Shown here piece by piece: positions 6,835 to 15,641 of a stretch of 16,045 nucleotides of DNA (the stretch's first letter is position 1; every line of letters starts with the position of its first letter). This DNA is from UA16 sp042095135 (GTDB lineage Bacteria > Bacteroidota > Bacteroidia > Flavobacteriales_D > Sanyastnellaceae). The notes beneath the pieces were generated by a model. The model did no database searches. It was given only the letters and a program-made list of their open reading frames with translations, and was not told the origin of the DNA. The stretch lies in the NCBI GenBank assembly GCA_042095135.1, contig JBELBV010000047.1, forward strand, positions 1 to 16,045, given 5' to 3'. The position numbers were made by a program, and so were the translations under genes.

Positions 6835-7749
6835 ATGCGCAACTCCTGGTCGAACGTATTTAAAATCTTGGTGTTCTGCCTTGTGTTCATTGGATGCAAG
6901 CCCGAGGAAATCGTTTTCCCGGACAATCCCGTGCCACCGTACGACGAGATTTCGACGATTCTGGTCCAGAACTATGTAAATCGGATGTACATCGACCTCA
7001 TCGGAAGAGAACCAACCGATTTGGAAATGGAGCGAGACGTGGAGTTGCTCGAAGCGGATTCATTGAGTGCGGAAATACGGCTGACCGTAATGGGCGCATT
7101 AATGACGGGCACGGACACGGTGGACGGAACAACCTACCGCACCTTGTACTTTGAGAAACTCTACACCGACCTCAAAGCGCGATTCCTCGAGGGGGCTTCA
7201 GACGCCATTTTGAACGAACGATATGGACTGGCCCGAGGAATGGCTGTTACCGATAGTTTGAATGGTAATTGGGAGGGATACGCCATCAACCAAGCCAATG
7301 CCGAACGGTTGTTCGCTGTGTTGGAATGCCCGATTGCACTTGAATCGCAAGAGATTGACGTACGCGATGCCTGCGCTCGAATGATGTGGAATGCCGTCTA
7401 CGACCAAATCAACATGAACAGCTTCAATTTCGTGAATGCGACGTTTGATGATTTGTATCAGCGGTTTCCGACGCAAGCAGAATTTGATGTGTCCTATGAC
7501 ATCATCGAATACAACCAGCCCAATTTGATTTTTGGCTTTTCGGCAAACGACAAGCCCAGCTTTATCGATGCCCTGGTGTGGAACCCCGAATGGGAAGAAG
7601 GCATGGTTCGCTGGCAATTCCGCAGTTTTCTTGCCCGTGACCCTTCAGATTCCGAAGTACTTGAAGCGACAGACGAATTTTTGGTGAATGGCCAAACCGC
7701 TGATATTCAGCGCTACATTATGAAATCAGATGAATATGCTGGTTTCTAA
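6835..7749 (+). CDS. Lipoprotein with DUF1549/DUF4214-like motifs, first gene of the operon
   Basis: 304 residues. The N-terminus MRNSWSNVFKILVFCLVFIG leads to a lipobox ending at Cys21, so it is an exported lipoprotein. Three segments share the pattern aromatic/hydrophobic-x(2-3)-R-x-P-T/S-x(2)-E: NRMYIDLIGREPTDLE (49-64), DDLYQRFPTQAE (205-216) and FRSFLARDPSDSE (262-274). The first resembles the opening of DUF1549 proteins of Planctomycetes; the last, with its terminal YIMKSDEYAGF, resembles DUF4214-type modules. These are weak similarities and no family is claimed. The shorter gene downstream carries the same RxPTxxE and C-terminal SDEY motifs, so the two are probably related partners. 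It overlaps that gene by 20 bases and sits in an operon with a DUF1501 protein, suggesting a shared envelope function. The start is the only ATG giving a lipoprotein signal. Confidence 0.85.
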   Translation: MRNSWSNVFKILVFCLVFIGCKPEEIVFPDNPVPPYDEISTILVQNYVNRMYIDLIGREPTDLEMERDVELLEADSLSAEIRLTVMGALMTGTDTVDGTTYRTLYFEKLYTDLKARFLEGASDAILNERYGLARGMAVTDSLNGNWEGYAINQANAERLFAVLECPIALESQEIDVRDACARMMWNAVYDQINMNSFNFVNATFDDLYQRFPTQAEFDVSYDIIEYNQPNLIFGFSANDKPSFIDALVWNPEWEEGMVRWQFRSFLARDPSDSEVLEATDEFLVNGQTADIQRYIMKSDEYAGF

Positions 7750-8239
7750 TCGAACCTTTAGAAATGCACTCCTTTGTGCAGCGTTCGGAGCAGTGCTCAG
7801 TGGATGTCGTCCTGAACCCGAGGTTTCTTTTGAATTGCAAGGCCTCGAGGTCACGCCGGGCTTTGCGGTGAAGGATCGGCTCAAAACCAACGAGCAATGG
7901 GTGGCCATCGTACATACGAATTTGTTTCAAGCAGGGATGCCGGCAAACGACTTGTACAATGCGGCCCGCGTGTTTGAGTCCATTGGCGACCAAAGCATTG
8001 CGCGGGAGGTACTGCTCAGCAACTTTTTCAATCAACCCGACCTCAACCTGTTGTCACGTGAGGAAATGCTGGAAAACTTGGAGGCCTTCATCGATGAGAC
8101 TTACGTTCGGTTTTTCACCCGATATCCCACTCAGGCTGAACGCACCTACGTACGCGAGTTCATCCTGAACAACCCCGGAATGACACCTGAGTTGGTCTAC
8201 ATGTCCTTCGCTTTGTCAGACGAATACCGGTATTACTGA
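7730..8239 (+). CDS. Small lipoprotein related to the preceding one
   Basis: 169 residues with a lipoprotein signal (FRNALLCAAFGAVLSGC, Cys26). The body is mostly helical by inspection. It carries TYVRFFTRYPTQAER (124-138) and ends in ALSDEYRYY, matching the RFPTQAE and KSDEY elements of the upstream lipoprotein, whose last bases it overlaps by 20. An ATG two codons later (7736) is an equally possible start. Its TGA shares one base with the ATG of the DUF1501 gene (TGATG), so the two are probably translationally coupled. I do not recognise a named family. By position it takes the place that DUF1800 or DUF1549/DUF1553 partners take beside DUF1501 genes in other phyla; whether it does the same job is inference. 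Confidence 0.82.
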   Translation: MNMLVSNRTFRNALLCAAFGAVLSGCRPEPEVSFELQGLEVTPGFAVKDRLKTNEQWVAIVHTNLFQAGMPANDLYNAARVFESIGDQSIAREVLLSNFFNQPDLNLLSREEMLENLEAFIDETYVRFFTRYPTQAERTYVREFILNNPGMTPELVYMSFALSDEYRYY

Positions 8240-9582
8240 TGAAAAAGACCACGACCCGACGCGACTTCATCAAAAAGACCGGCCTCGCAGCCGCCGGCGT
8301 GTCATTCGCGCCGTATATCCTGCCCAGTGGCCGACTGTTTGCCCCCACGGGTAATCGCTCCTCCGAGCATGTGGTGATGGTGGCGTTTGCTGGGGGTGTG
8401 CGCCAACAGGAGTCCGTATTGAAACGTTACCTGGATGACAGCCAAAACGAACCGTACCCGGGCAACATCATGTACAACATGTTTTCCGGTGATGCACCCG
8501 AAAACAAAATCGTTTACGGCACTGGCACGGGAGGAATCAACCCCATTCCCGCTATCCTGTCCGAATCGCTCGAATCGCAAGGCACCGTATTTAAAGAGGT
8601 CACTGCGCTCAGTGCTGGACATTACGGCGGGCTCAATAGCCTTGTGCAGGGTTCAACCACTACAACACAAGGATTGAAGCAACGCCCCATCAATCCTACC
8701 ATTTTCGAATACCTGCGGCGACATGGCGGCTATTCAGCAACTGATGTGTGGTTTGTCGGCAATGGCATTGGCAACTCTACCCCGCTCCTGAATCACAGCG
8801 CCCACCCCGACTACGGTGCGGACTACGCCGGCAATTTCTTCGCACCCACCGTGACATTCGGCGACACTGGTGCGCAGTTCATGGCCGACGCGAAGATTTA
8901 TCATCCGGAAAACGAACTCGCGCCGATGTACAAGTTGCAGACGTTTCTGGATTTGCAGTTTCAGGCACTCACGGCCGCGGGCGGTTCCATCGGCAATTCT
9001 GAAGACGAGAAACAGAACATCAAAGCTTTCATGGAAGCGATGTACGCCAAGGTCGCCGACGGGACCCTTAACCTGCCCCCCGTCACCGATAATGGCGATC
9101 TCTACACCATGGCGTTTGCGGTGGAAGTCCTGAAGTGGTTCAAACCGGCATTTATGATGGTCAACCTCAGCGCTGTGGACTCGTGTCACTCGAATTTTTC
9201 GGGATACCTCGCATCGCTTCACCGTGCAGACCACGCTGTTGGACACTTGTGGAACAAAATCCAAACAGAAATCCCAGAAATGTCAGGCCAAACCACCCTG
9301 CTTTGCACTCCAGAGTGCGGTAGGAATTTGCAGCCGAACAACATCCTCGACCAAAATGATTGGCTTTCGTACGACCACAGCGATGCCAATTCACTACGGG
9401 TATGGACGCTTATGGCGGGGCCTGCAATTCCCGCTGGACTTTCCATCGGGAGCGAAACCAACCCCATCGGACTCGTCTCCGACACGATGATGACAGTAGC
9501 CGATTTGCTAGGCGTGAAAGCAGAGGTGCAGGCTGCGGGCATGACGGCCACAGGGACACAAAGCTTATTGGATCAAATCTGA
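8239..9582 (+). CDS. Tat-exported DUF1501 family protein (alkaline phosphatase superfamily)
   Basis: 447 residues. The N-terminus has a twin-arginine signal, TTRRDFIKKTGLAAAG (5-20), followed by a hydrophobic stretch, so it should leave the cytoplasm folded. The mature part fits DUF1501 (PF07394), a sulfatase/alkaline phosphatase-like fold: VVMVAFAGGVRQQ near 45-57, then VDSCHSNFSGYLASLHRADH (313-332), TPECGR (357-362) where the family usually has EFGR, and YDHSD (378-382). D314, H317, D331, E359, D379 and H380 are candidate metal ligands by analogy. The true substrate of DUF1501 proteins is unknown. Elsewhere the family is paired with DUF1800 or with DUF1549/DUF1553 cytochrome proteins; here the neighbours are two lipoproteins before it and a haem-motif lipoprotein three bases after it. 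Family assignment is firm, function open. Confidence 0.9.
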   Translation: MKKTTTRRDFIKKTGLAAAGVSFAPYILPSGRLFAPTGNRSSEHVVMVAFAGGVRQQESVLKRYLDDSQNEPYPGNIMYNMFSGDAPENKIVYGTGTGGINPIPAILSESLESQGTVFKEVTALSAGHYGGLNSLVQGSTTTTQGLKQRPINPTIFEYLRRHGGYSATDVWFVGNGIGNSTPLLNHSAHPDYGADYAGNFFAPTVTFGDTGAQFMADAKIYHPENELAPMYKLQTFLDLQFQALTAAGGSIGNSEDEKQNIKAFMEAMYAKVADGTLNLPPVTDNGDLYTMAFAVEVLKWFKPAFMMVNLSAVDSCHSNFSGYLASLHRADHAVGHLWNKIQTEIPEMSGQTTLLCTPECGRNLQPNNILDQNDWLSYDHSDANSLRVWTLMAGPAIPAGLSIGSETNPIGLVSDTMMTVADLLGVKAEVQAAGMTATGTQSLLDQI

Positions 9583-9585
9583 ACG

Positions 9586-10533
9586 ATGCTTAGGATTGGA
9601 CACACATCGATTTGGATTGCCAGCGTGGTACTTGCGGGGGTACTCGTCCAATGCCGCCCCGATCCGCCCCCCAATCCATACGATGACGTCGTCCTGACTG
9701 TGAACGAAATTGACGCCACTGCTCCCGTTCCCGAGGGCACATTCGCCTGGCTACACGACCGCATGTTCCAGCCCACCTGTGCCAATTCCGGATGCCACGA
9801 CGGCACATTTGAACCGGATTTTCGTACCATCAATTCCGCATGGAATACCCTTGTGTGGCACCCCGTGATTTCGAATGATGCCGCCGGGAGTTTCGAGTTC
9901 CGCGTCGTTCCTGGAAGCACGGCAAGCAGTTTACTCATGGAGCGACTGACCAACTTCATCCCCAACACATCCGGCATGATGCCGCTGTCCGTGGACCCCG
10001 GTTCGGATTGGAATGAAAACAAAACAGCCTACCTAGAGGCATTGGAAAATTGGATTGAATCCGGTGCACTTGATATCAACGGCAACGAGCCCGTCATCGG
10101 AGACCTCTCCCCCCAAATCATGGGATTCGGCGGTTTCCCCACAGGCAACCTCGACACGCCATACCCCAGAAATCCAGAGGCCAATTACCGCCTTGAGGTG
10201 GAAGCTGGACCGGTGGATTTGTGGTTTGCCATTGGCGATGATTCGACCCCAATAGAGGCCCTGACTGCCGCATTGCGCATGGCCGCTTCGCCCGACAGTA
10301 CGTCGTTCGCACCAGCTGTTGAGATGGATCAGCCGTTCACGTTTGAAGCTGCCAACTTTTTTGGAGGGACCAGCACGTACACCCATCGTGTCACGCTTGA
10401 TTTCTCTGGTTTCCCTTCGGAAAGCACGTGGTACATCCAGGCCACTGTCAACGACGGAACCAATTCCATTTCTATCCCTGGTCCGGGAAGCCAACCGTAC
10501 ATGTTTCCTTTGTACTCCATTTACATTCCATGA
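9586..10533 (+). CDS. Lipoprotein with a haem-c-like CX4CH motif
   Basis: 315 residues, lipoprotein signal ending at Cys23 (VLAGVLVQC). Residues 54-75 contain CANSGCHDG: C65, C70 and H71 form an expanded CX4CH motif rather than the common CXXCH. About 60 residues on, TSGMMPL (129-134) offers a Met as possible distal haem ligand, and WIESGA (156-161) matches the closing helix of small c-type cytochrome domains. This is like the planctomycete-type cytochrome domain (PF07635 group) found with DUF1549/DUF1553. The C-terminal half (about 185-315) is a beta-rich domain I do not recognise. It starts three bases after the DUF1501 stop and overlaps the next gene by ATGA. Likely role: electron transfer or haem binding at the envelope; a purely structural pair of cysteines is the alternative. 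Confidence 0.82.
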   Translation: MLRIGHTSIWIASVVLAGVLVQCRPDPPPNPYDDVVLTVNEIDATAPVPEGTFAWLHDRMFQPTCANSGCHDGTFEPDFRTINSAWNTLVWHPVISNDAAGSFEFRVVPGSTASSLLMERLTNFIPNTSGMMPLSVDPGSDWNENKTAYLEALENWIESGALDINGNEPVIGDLSPQIMGFGGFPTGNLDTPYPRNPEANYRLEVEAGPVDLWFAIGDDSTPIEALTAALRMAASPDSTSFAPAVEMDQPFTFEAANFFGGTSTYTHRVTLDFSGFPSESTWYIQATVNDGTNSISIPGPGSQPYMFPLYSIYIP

Positions 10534-10985
10534 TCAGCTGGAAACACCTCTTCATCATGGCCAGCATGGGTACCTTGGCATTGCACGCCTGCAAGCCAGA
10601 AGAATCGGCGCCGGTTGCGCCGGAAATTGAAATCCTCAGCATCGCACCGACAGTAGTTGGCGCATTTGAGCACCCCATTGAAGTGACTCTATTCTACAGG
10701 GATGCCCAAGGCGACATCGGTGAGGCCGATCCGGATTCAGCATCGCTTCGCGTTCGGGATTCGCGGTTGAATGCGGACGATTGGTACCACGTACCGCCGC
10801 TCACGCCCAATCAACAGGAATTGGACATTGAAGGCGAGTTTTTCGTGCAAATACCGCCGTTGTTCCTTCTGGGCAATGGCGAGCAAGAGACCACCACGTT
10901 AAGCTTTCAACTGTACGACAGAGCCGGCAATCCTTCGAATGAAGTCACATCCGAAACCATCTTGATTCTCGATACGTTGCGATGA
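10530..10985 (+). CDS. Small lipoprotein with an Ig-like domain
   Basis: 151 residues. The start is the ATG at 10530, which overlaps the previous stop as ATGA and gives a proper lipoprotein signal (MISWKHLFIMASMGTLALHA, then Cys21). A longer reading from 10428 would only extend backwards into the preceding gene. The mature part is one beta-sandwich: IEVTLFYRDAQGDIGEADPD (50-69) has an acidic Ca-binding-like loop and LYDRAGNPSNEV (128-139) is a typical late strand. Lipoproteins of this form are widespread in Bacteroidota; their function is unknown. It ends with an ATGA overlap onto the large secreted protein, so both are probably made together. It might act as a periplasmic or surface assembly factor for it, which is inference from position only. 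Confidence 0.85.
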   Translation: MISWKHLFIMASMGTLALHACKPEESAPVAPEIEILSIAPTVVGAFEHPIEVTLFYRDAQGDIGEADPDSASLRVRDSRLNADDWYHVPPLTPNQQELDIEGEFFVQIPPLFLLGNGEQETTTLSFQLYDRAGNPSNEVTSETILILDTLR

Positions 10986-13900
10986 GAAAAGCACTGGTTT
11001 TCCTGACGATTGTTTGGCTGGGGCCTTCCGCCTGGAGCCAAACCGAATTCGTTATGGACAACTTGCTCGTGACGGAATGCTTTGGTCAATTGGTCGATTC
11101 TGGAGACGGCGAAGAATACGGTTCCAACGAGAACCTTGTTTTCACTGTGGAGCTGGAGGAAGACGTGCCGATTTTGGTGAATTTCATCGGAGCGGTTTGC
11201 ATCGAGGAGGGCTTTGACTTTTTGACGCTCTGGGACGGACCGGCTGATTCTGGTGTGATGCTCAGCCAAATCACCGGTTTGGATTTTGTGCCTGAATCTG
11301 TCATTGCAGCGTCTGGGACACTTACCGTTGTCTTCACATCCGACAACAGCCTCAACTTGTGCGGGTTTGAATTGGAGTGGATCGGCCAAGCGCCACTGCC
11401 CGAACCTCCTCTCGTCTCGGTTGTCCCCGTGGAGTGTGCTGCAACCGGTCTCGACTTCGGATTTTCCACACCCGTGGGATGTGCAGACGTTTGGATGGAT
11501 TCATTGGTCGTACTCAGTGGACCGGTTGAGGAATTGGACCTTTCTGCAGCCTCCCTTCAGTGCACGGGGGATAGCGCCACTGGTTTTGCCCTTCCACTGA
11601 TGGCTCCTTTGGAGGGCAATTGTGCCTGGAGTTTTTCGCTGCCCGTTGAGGTGCGCGATGCGTGCGACTCCTTGCATCGATTCGACTTACAGATTGACGC
11701 GAATGCCAATGGCTGCCCTATTTCCGGGAGCTGGATCGTGGACGGCCCAGCATGCGTCGGTTCTTGCGTGGATATATTCTGGCAACCCGCTGGATGCCTT
11801 GCCCACAGCACCAATTGGCTTGCGACCGGCCTGGGCTCACCCTTGCCTTCAGATTCATGGCCAGAAGGCGCTGCAGCTGGAATCAGCCTGTGTTTCAACG
11901 ATGACCAGCCGCTGACGTTAACGCTTGACGTGGATCAACCGGAAAACGACCTCAGCGACATCTTTTCCCTCGAGATTGCTGCACAAACCATCGCCTTCAC
12001 TCCGGTGTTTTCCGAGCCCGTTTGCAGCGCATCCGGCGATGTCGAACTGGCCATCACACCATCAGGCGGCACTTGGGACGGGCCAACGTATTACGAAAAT
12101 GGCACATGGTGGCTTGACGCAACAGTGGCCGGACTCTCTGCCGTATCCAATGGATCGAACCCACCGGCCGTGCCCCTGGCGTACACCACCGCTGAAGGGT
12201 GCGCATTCGACACAATCGTCGCTATGCAATATGTGGAGGCTGGCGTGGACTTGAGTACGTGTTTGGGGGGCGACCCCATACCGATGGGTGGCGCCTCCAA
12301 TTTACCGGCAACATGGTTCGGCTACACTTCCCCCTCTGGTTTGTTCACCCCGGATTCCATCGGTGTATTTGAACTCATCCTCAGCGCTGCAGGCTGTTCG
12401 GACACGGTCACGGTGGACGTCGTACCGGATGAACCTCCAATGCAACTCGGCAGCATCTGTCAAACAGCGGGTTGGCAGCCTTTCCCGGAGCAAGACGTCA
12501 TCGGCACTTGGTCTGGACCGGGCATTCAAAATGACGGTTTTGATCCAGGAAACATGGTGGCCGGACCGGCAACTTGGTTGTACCAATTGGTCGGCTGCAA
12601 TCGAATTGCTGAGGCAGAAATTCTTCCCATTGACATCGGGTTGGAGACCGTGACCAGTTGTCCTGAACAGGATGCTTTTTACCCTGCTCCTGGCGCTGCT
12701 CCCGTTGGCGGAACGTGGACTGGAAATGGCATAGCCCCCAATGGGTTGTTTACGCCTGGAAACGCTCCTGAAGGTTGGGGACAAGCGTTGATTTACACAG
12801 CTCCCAACGGCTGCCCAGACACCTTGACCGTACACAACATCATGACCGACGTCGCATCGGCGTTCGAAACGTGCGATGAAGCGGCACCCATTGATTTGCA
12901 TGACGCCAGCTTTTCGGCTGTTCCGTGGTGCGGTGCGTGGAGCGGAGATTGGCCCGGAGCAGGTCCAACCGCCATTTCGGGCGGCTCAGGATCGAGCCTG
13001 GGGTTGAGCGTAAATTCATGGTGCGACTGGAACCTTCTTCCCGATCAAATTTCGCCCGGCATTTACACCTTGACCTTCACCGCGAACACCTGCGCTGACG
13101 CGCTCCAATTGCAGGTCTTCCCCTCTGAATTAGGGTTGGACCCTGTGGTCGTTTGCAACGATGCCGAACCGTTGGAATTGGCCGCTGAAGAGTGGCCACT
13201 CGGCGGTTGGTGGAATGGCAGCGGAGTCAACGGTACCACCGGAATACTCACCCCTGGTTCCGCGTCAACCGGATGGCAAGATGTTTCGTGGACAGCTCCC
13301 GGAGGCTGCGTCGATGTTGTTCAGGTCAATGTCGAAGGCTGGCAGCAAGCAGCCTTCGATGGGTTTGAAGATGTGTGGTGTTACCAAAATCAAGTCTGGG
13401 ACCCCGGGCTCAGTCCGGCAACTGGAACCACGTGGACCTTGGACGGCGACACCGAAGACGAACTCTGGATTTCTTCCCTTGACACGGGGCTTCACATATT
13501 GACCATCGCTTGGAATGGAGCGGCATGTTCTTCTTTTGACACCTTGGAGTTTACCATGTTGCCCCCCCTCGAAGTGGCATTGACGGTGGATGACTCCACT
13601 TTATGTCCCGGTACGGCCACGACCGCCACGGCGGAGGCATGGGGCGGTCGATTGCCTGAGGTTCTCCCTACATGGTCATGGTCCAACGATGGGTTTGAAA
13701 TTGCGACCACGACGTACATAAACGATGGTTCGGATTTCCTTGTGGTGACTGCCATGGACGGTTGTTCAGATCCCGCTCAGGATTCCGTGTACATCGAAGC
13801 CATTCCTGCCGCCACGTATGAGATTGAATTCGGAGACACCTTGTGCTATGGTGAAGCGTCCAGTGTCTTGTTCGCGAGCTACACTGCAGGTTATGGCCTG

Positions 13901-14611
13901 TGGTGGGACGGCCAGGCCATCGCGCCGGATTGGGCGGATGGGGACACCAGCCATTGGGTGTTGAATGGATTGGCTGGCGACCAAATCCCGTGGCAATTGA
14001 GCCACATCGAGCACGGTTGTACTGTGGGCGACCAAGCGATTCCGCCCTCCTATTCGCCTGTCAGTGCAGGGTTCTCAGTAAGTCCGGGCACTGACTGCAT
14101 CGCTTGGGATTTTCTTCCGTTGCAATTGATTGACTACAGCCAATTCGCGGCCTCAGGTTGGTGGCGGATTTACAATGCAGCGGGCGGCGGTTCGGCGATT
14201 TGGAGCACCCTCTACACGGGCACCTCCACTCCGACCTGGTCCCCGGAACAACCCGGCCAGTACACGGCCATACTGACCCTAGAAAACGAAGGCGGCTGCA
14301 TCGCGACGGATACGGCAGACATATGCATCCATGCTCCCGTCAACTGGTTCCTCGCTGACCAATTTTCCCCCAACGGAGACAACCTAAACGACCTCCTTCT
14401 GGTACGTTCCGAACCCCTGGAATCGTTCGAAATGACCGTGTTCAATCGCTGGGGTGAACAGGTGTGGATTTCGGAGGATGTAGAGATTGGCTGGGACGGA
14501 ATGCATAGAAATATACCGGCTCCGTCAGCGGTTTACGCGGTTCGGCTCAACTTGCATTTTGAAGACGGTACACGCATCAAAATCATGAAAAATGTCACAT
14601 TGGTGCGTTAA
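10982..14611 (+). CDS. Large T9SS-secreted protein: CUB-like N-terminus and type B (CHU_C) sorting domain
   Basis: 1209 residues. A signal peptide (MRKALVFLTIVWLGPSAWSQ) is followed by a CUB-like domain (about 22-135): two Cys pairs, YGSNENLVFTVEL, FDFLTLWDGP and GTLTVVFTS are typical. The centre holds repeated beta-sandwich modules with a G-x-W-x-G-x-G...F-x-P-G...Y...GC core, visible near residues 362, 508, 576 and 741. The last 92 residues are the gliding-motility-associated C-terminal domain (TIGR04131): QFSPNGDNLND (1127-1137), VFNRWGEQVW and a WDG motif, ending with conserved basic strands. That type B signal is known to direct export through T9SS and surface attachment or release, usually with a PorP/SprF-like protein encoded next door, exactly as here. 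Candidate roles are adhesion or binding of a polymer. No catalytic domain is recognisable. Confidence 0.92.
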   Translation: MRKALVFLTIVWLGPSAWSQTEFVMDNLLVTECFGQLVDSGDGEEYGSNENLVFTVELEEDVPILVNFIGAVCIEEGFDFLTLWDGPADSGVMLSQITGLDFVPESVIAASGTLTVVFTSDNSLNLCGFELEWIGQAPLPEPPLVSVVPVECAATGLDFGFSTPVGCADVWMDSLVVLSGPVEELDLSAASLQCTGDSATGFALPLMAPLEGNCAWSFSLPVEVRDACDSLHRFDLQIDANANGCPISGSWIVDGPACVGSCVDIFWQPAGCLAHSTNWLATGLGSPLPSDSWPEGAAAGISLCFNDDQPLTLTLDVDQPENDLSDIFSLEIAAQTIAFTPVFSEPVCSASGDVELAITPSGGTWDGPTYYENGTWWLDATVAGLSAVSNGSNPPAVPLAYTTAEGCAFDTIVAMQYVEAGVDLSTCLGGDPIPMGGASNLPATWFGYTSPSGLFTPDSIGVFELILSAAGCSDTVTVDVVPDEPPMQLGSICQTAGWQPFPEQDVIGTWSGPGIQNDGFDPGNMVAGPATWLYQLVGCNRIAEAEILPIDIGLETVTSCPEQDAFYPAPGAAPVGGTWTGNGIAPNGLFTPGNAPEGWGQALIYTAPNGCPDTLTVHNIMTDVASAFETCDEAAPIDLHDASFSAVPWCGAWSGDWPGAGPTAISGGSGSSLGLSVNSWCDWNLLPDQISPGIYTLTFTANTCADALQLQVFPSELGLDPVVVCNDAEPLELAAEEWPLGGWWNGSGVNGTTGILTPGSASTGWQDVSWTAPGGCVDVVQVNVEGWQQAAFDGFEDVWCYQNQVWDPGLSPATGTTWTLDGDTEDELWISSLDTGLHILTIAWNGAACSSFDTLEFTMLPPLEVALTVDDSTLCPGTATTATAEAWGGRLPEVLPTWSWSNDGFEIATTTYINDGSDFLVVTAMDGCSDPAQDSVYIEAIPAATYEIEFGDTLCYGEASSVLFASYTAGYGLWWDGQAIAPDWADGDTSHWVLNGLAGDQIPWQLSHIEHGCTVGDQAIPPSYSPVSAGFSVSPGTDCIAWDFLPLQLIDYSQFAASGWWRIYNAAGGGSAIWSTLYTGTSTPTWSPEQPGQYTAILTLENEGGCIATDTADICIHAPVNWFLADQFSPNGDNLNDLLLVRSEPLESFEMTVFNRWGEQVWISEDVEIGWDGMHRNIPAPSAVYAVRLNLHFEDGTRIKIMKNVTLVR

Positions 14612-15593
14612 AATCACCAGTTACTCACTGGCCGTATTGGCCACGATGCTATGCACAGGCTCAGCCTTCGGGCAAGACGCTATTTCGTGTTTGGTTCCCG
14701 CGCGATGGACAGCAGGACAATCGGTATCAGGCCCCTCTGCGGGCAGATTACAGCGGTCCCAATTGCCCCGTTTGACGGTGGATATCCACCACCGAAGCGT
14801 CAACTTGGGTGTCGCGAACAGCGACTATTCGACGTCACGTGCGCACGTCAACTACGCTGTACCGGACCGGAGGGGAAATGGTGAATTCGGTTGGACCGGA
14901 GCAGTGGAAGACGATAGGGAAGGAACATCGCTTCAACGGCTTCGCGTCGTTGCCGGCGGCTACAAAAAAGTTCAATTAGCACCGAAGCGCTTCCTCACTG
15001 CCGCCCTGCATCTGGGGTATGGCAGAAGGGCATGGCGGAATATGGGGATTTGGGACAGCCAGTTTTTGCAAAATCCTGCCGCTCCAGAGTTGGCGGAATC
15101 AGGTGAATCGTCAGGAATCGCTCCCCAGCATTATTTGGAAACTGGTTTGGAACTGGCCTATCAATCCCTCCACAGCACCGCAGCCTACCGCATGCTTCAT
15201 TTGCCCGTTGATCAGGGCTTTTTTGTCAATACGAACGATCCTTATGCACTTCGACACACCTTGTTCTTCAGCCGGTGGCAAGACATTGAATCCGTTGGAC
15301 TGCCCCTCCGCAACTTGACCTGGATAGAATGGGAAAGTCAAGCCGGTGCTCGGTTGACGTCCATTGGCACACTCTTCACAGCCACCATCGGAGAGGATTC
15401 ACGATTCACAGAATTAAAATCAGCTACGCGCATCGGACTCGGTGCGGTGTACAGAAGCACCGGGCAAGTTGCTCCCGTGATCAGTTGCGGGTTCGATCGG
15501 CGATGGACGGTATGGTTGGCACCCGAAATGGCCGTAGGAACCTCTTCCATCCGATCAGGCTGGAATGTAGGCATGCGCGTGCAGATTCAATGA
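14592..15593 (+). CDS. PorP/SprF-like type IX secretion outer-membrane protein
   Basis: 333 residues with a signal peptide (SLAVLATMLCTGSAFGQ, cleaved near 28) and alternating strands throughout, as expected for an outer-membrane beta-barrel of the PorP/SprF family (TIGR03519). The family's usual features seen here are an early NLGVANSDYS-type strand, several strands of the ERF/KRFLTAALHLGYG kind, and a C-terminal run ending in an aromatic-poor strand GMRVQIQ. Members are known to be needed for secretion or surface attachment of the type B protein encoded beside them (SprF for SprB). The gene overlaps that protein's gene by 20 bases and is the last of the operon. ATG at 14592 is chosen because it gives a full signal peptide; 14646 would cut it. 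Family call is by context plus layout, since sequence conservation in this family is low. Confidence 0.78.
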   Translation: MSHWCVKITSYSLAVLATMLCTGSAFGQDAISCLVPARWTAGQSVSGPSAGRLQRSQLPRLTVDIHHRSVNLGVANSDYSTSRAHVNYAVPDRRGNGEFGWTGAVEDDREGTSLQRLRVVAGGYKKVQLAPKRFLTAALHLGYGRRAWRNMGIWDSQFLQNPAAPELAESGESSGIAPQHYLETGLELAYQSLHSTAAYRMLHLPVDQGFFVNTNDPYALRHTLFFSRWQDIESVGLPLRNLTWIEWESQAGARLTSIGTLFTATIGEDSRFTELKSATRIGLGAVYRSTGQVAPVISCGFDRRWTVWLAPEMAVGTSSIRSGWNVGMRVQIQ

Positions 15594-15599
15594 GAACGA

Positions 15600-15637
15600 A
15601 ATAAAAAAAGCCCGACTGCTCTTCGCAATCGGGCTTT
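15600..15637 (-). terminator. Rho-independent terminator of the tRNA-Arg gene
   Basis: On the minus strand AAAGCCCGATTGC pairs with GCAGTCGGGCTTT around a 5-base loop (13 positions, 15607-15637) and is followed by TTTTTAT. The one non-canonical pair is T-G on this strand but C-A on the plus strand, so the main direction is minus. It starts five bases after the tRNA. It may also stop plus-strand transcripts of the operon ending at 15593, less efficiently. Confidence 0.85.
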
Positions 15638-15641
15638 CCTG

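Noticed and set aside
10428..10529. Upstream extension of the small Ig-like lipoprotein
   Set aside because: It would overlap the previous gene by over 100 bases and bury the lipoprotein signal; the ATG at 10530 with the ATGA overlap is the better start.
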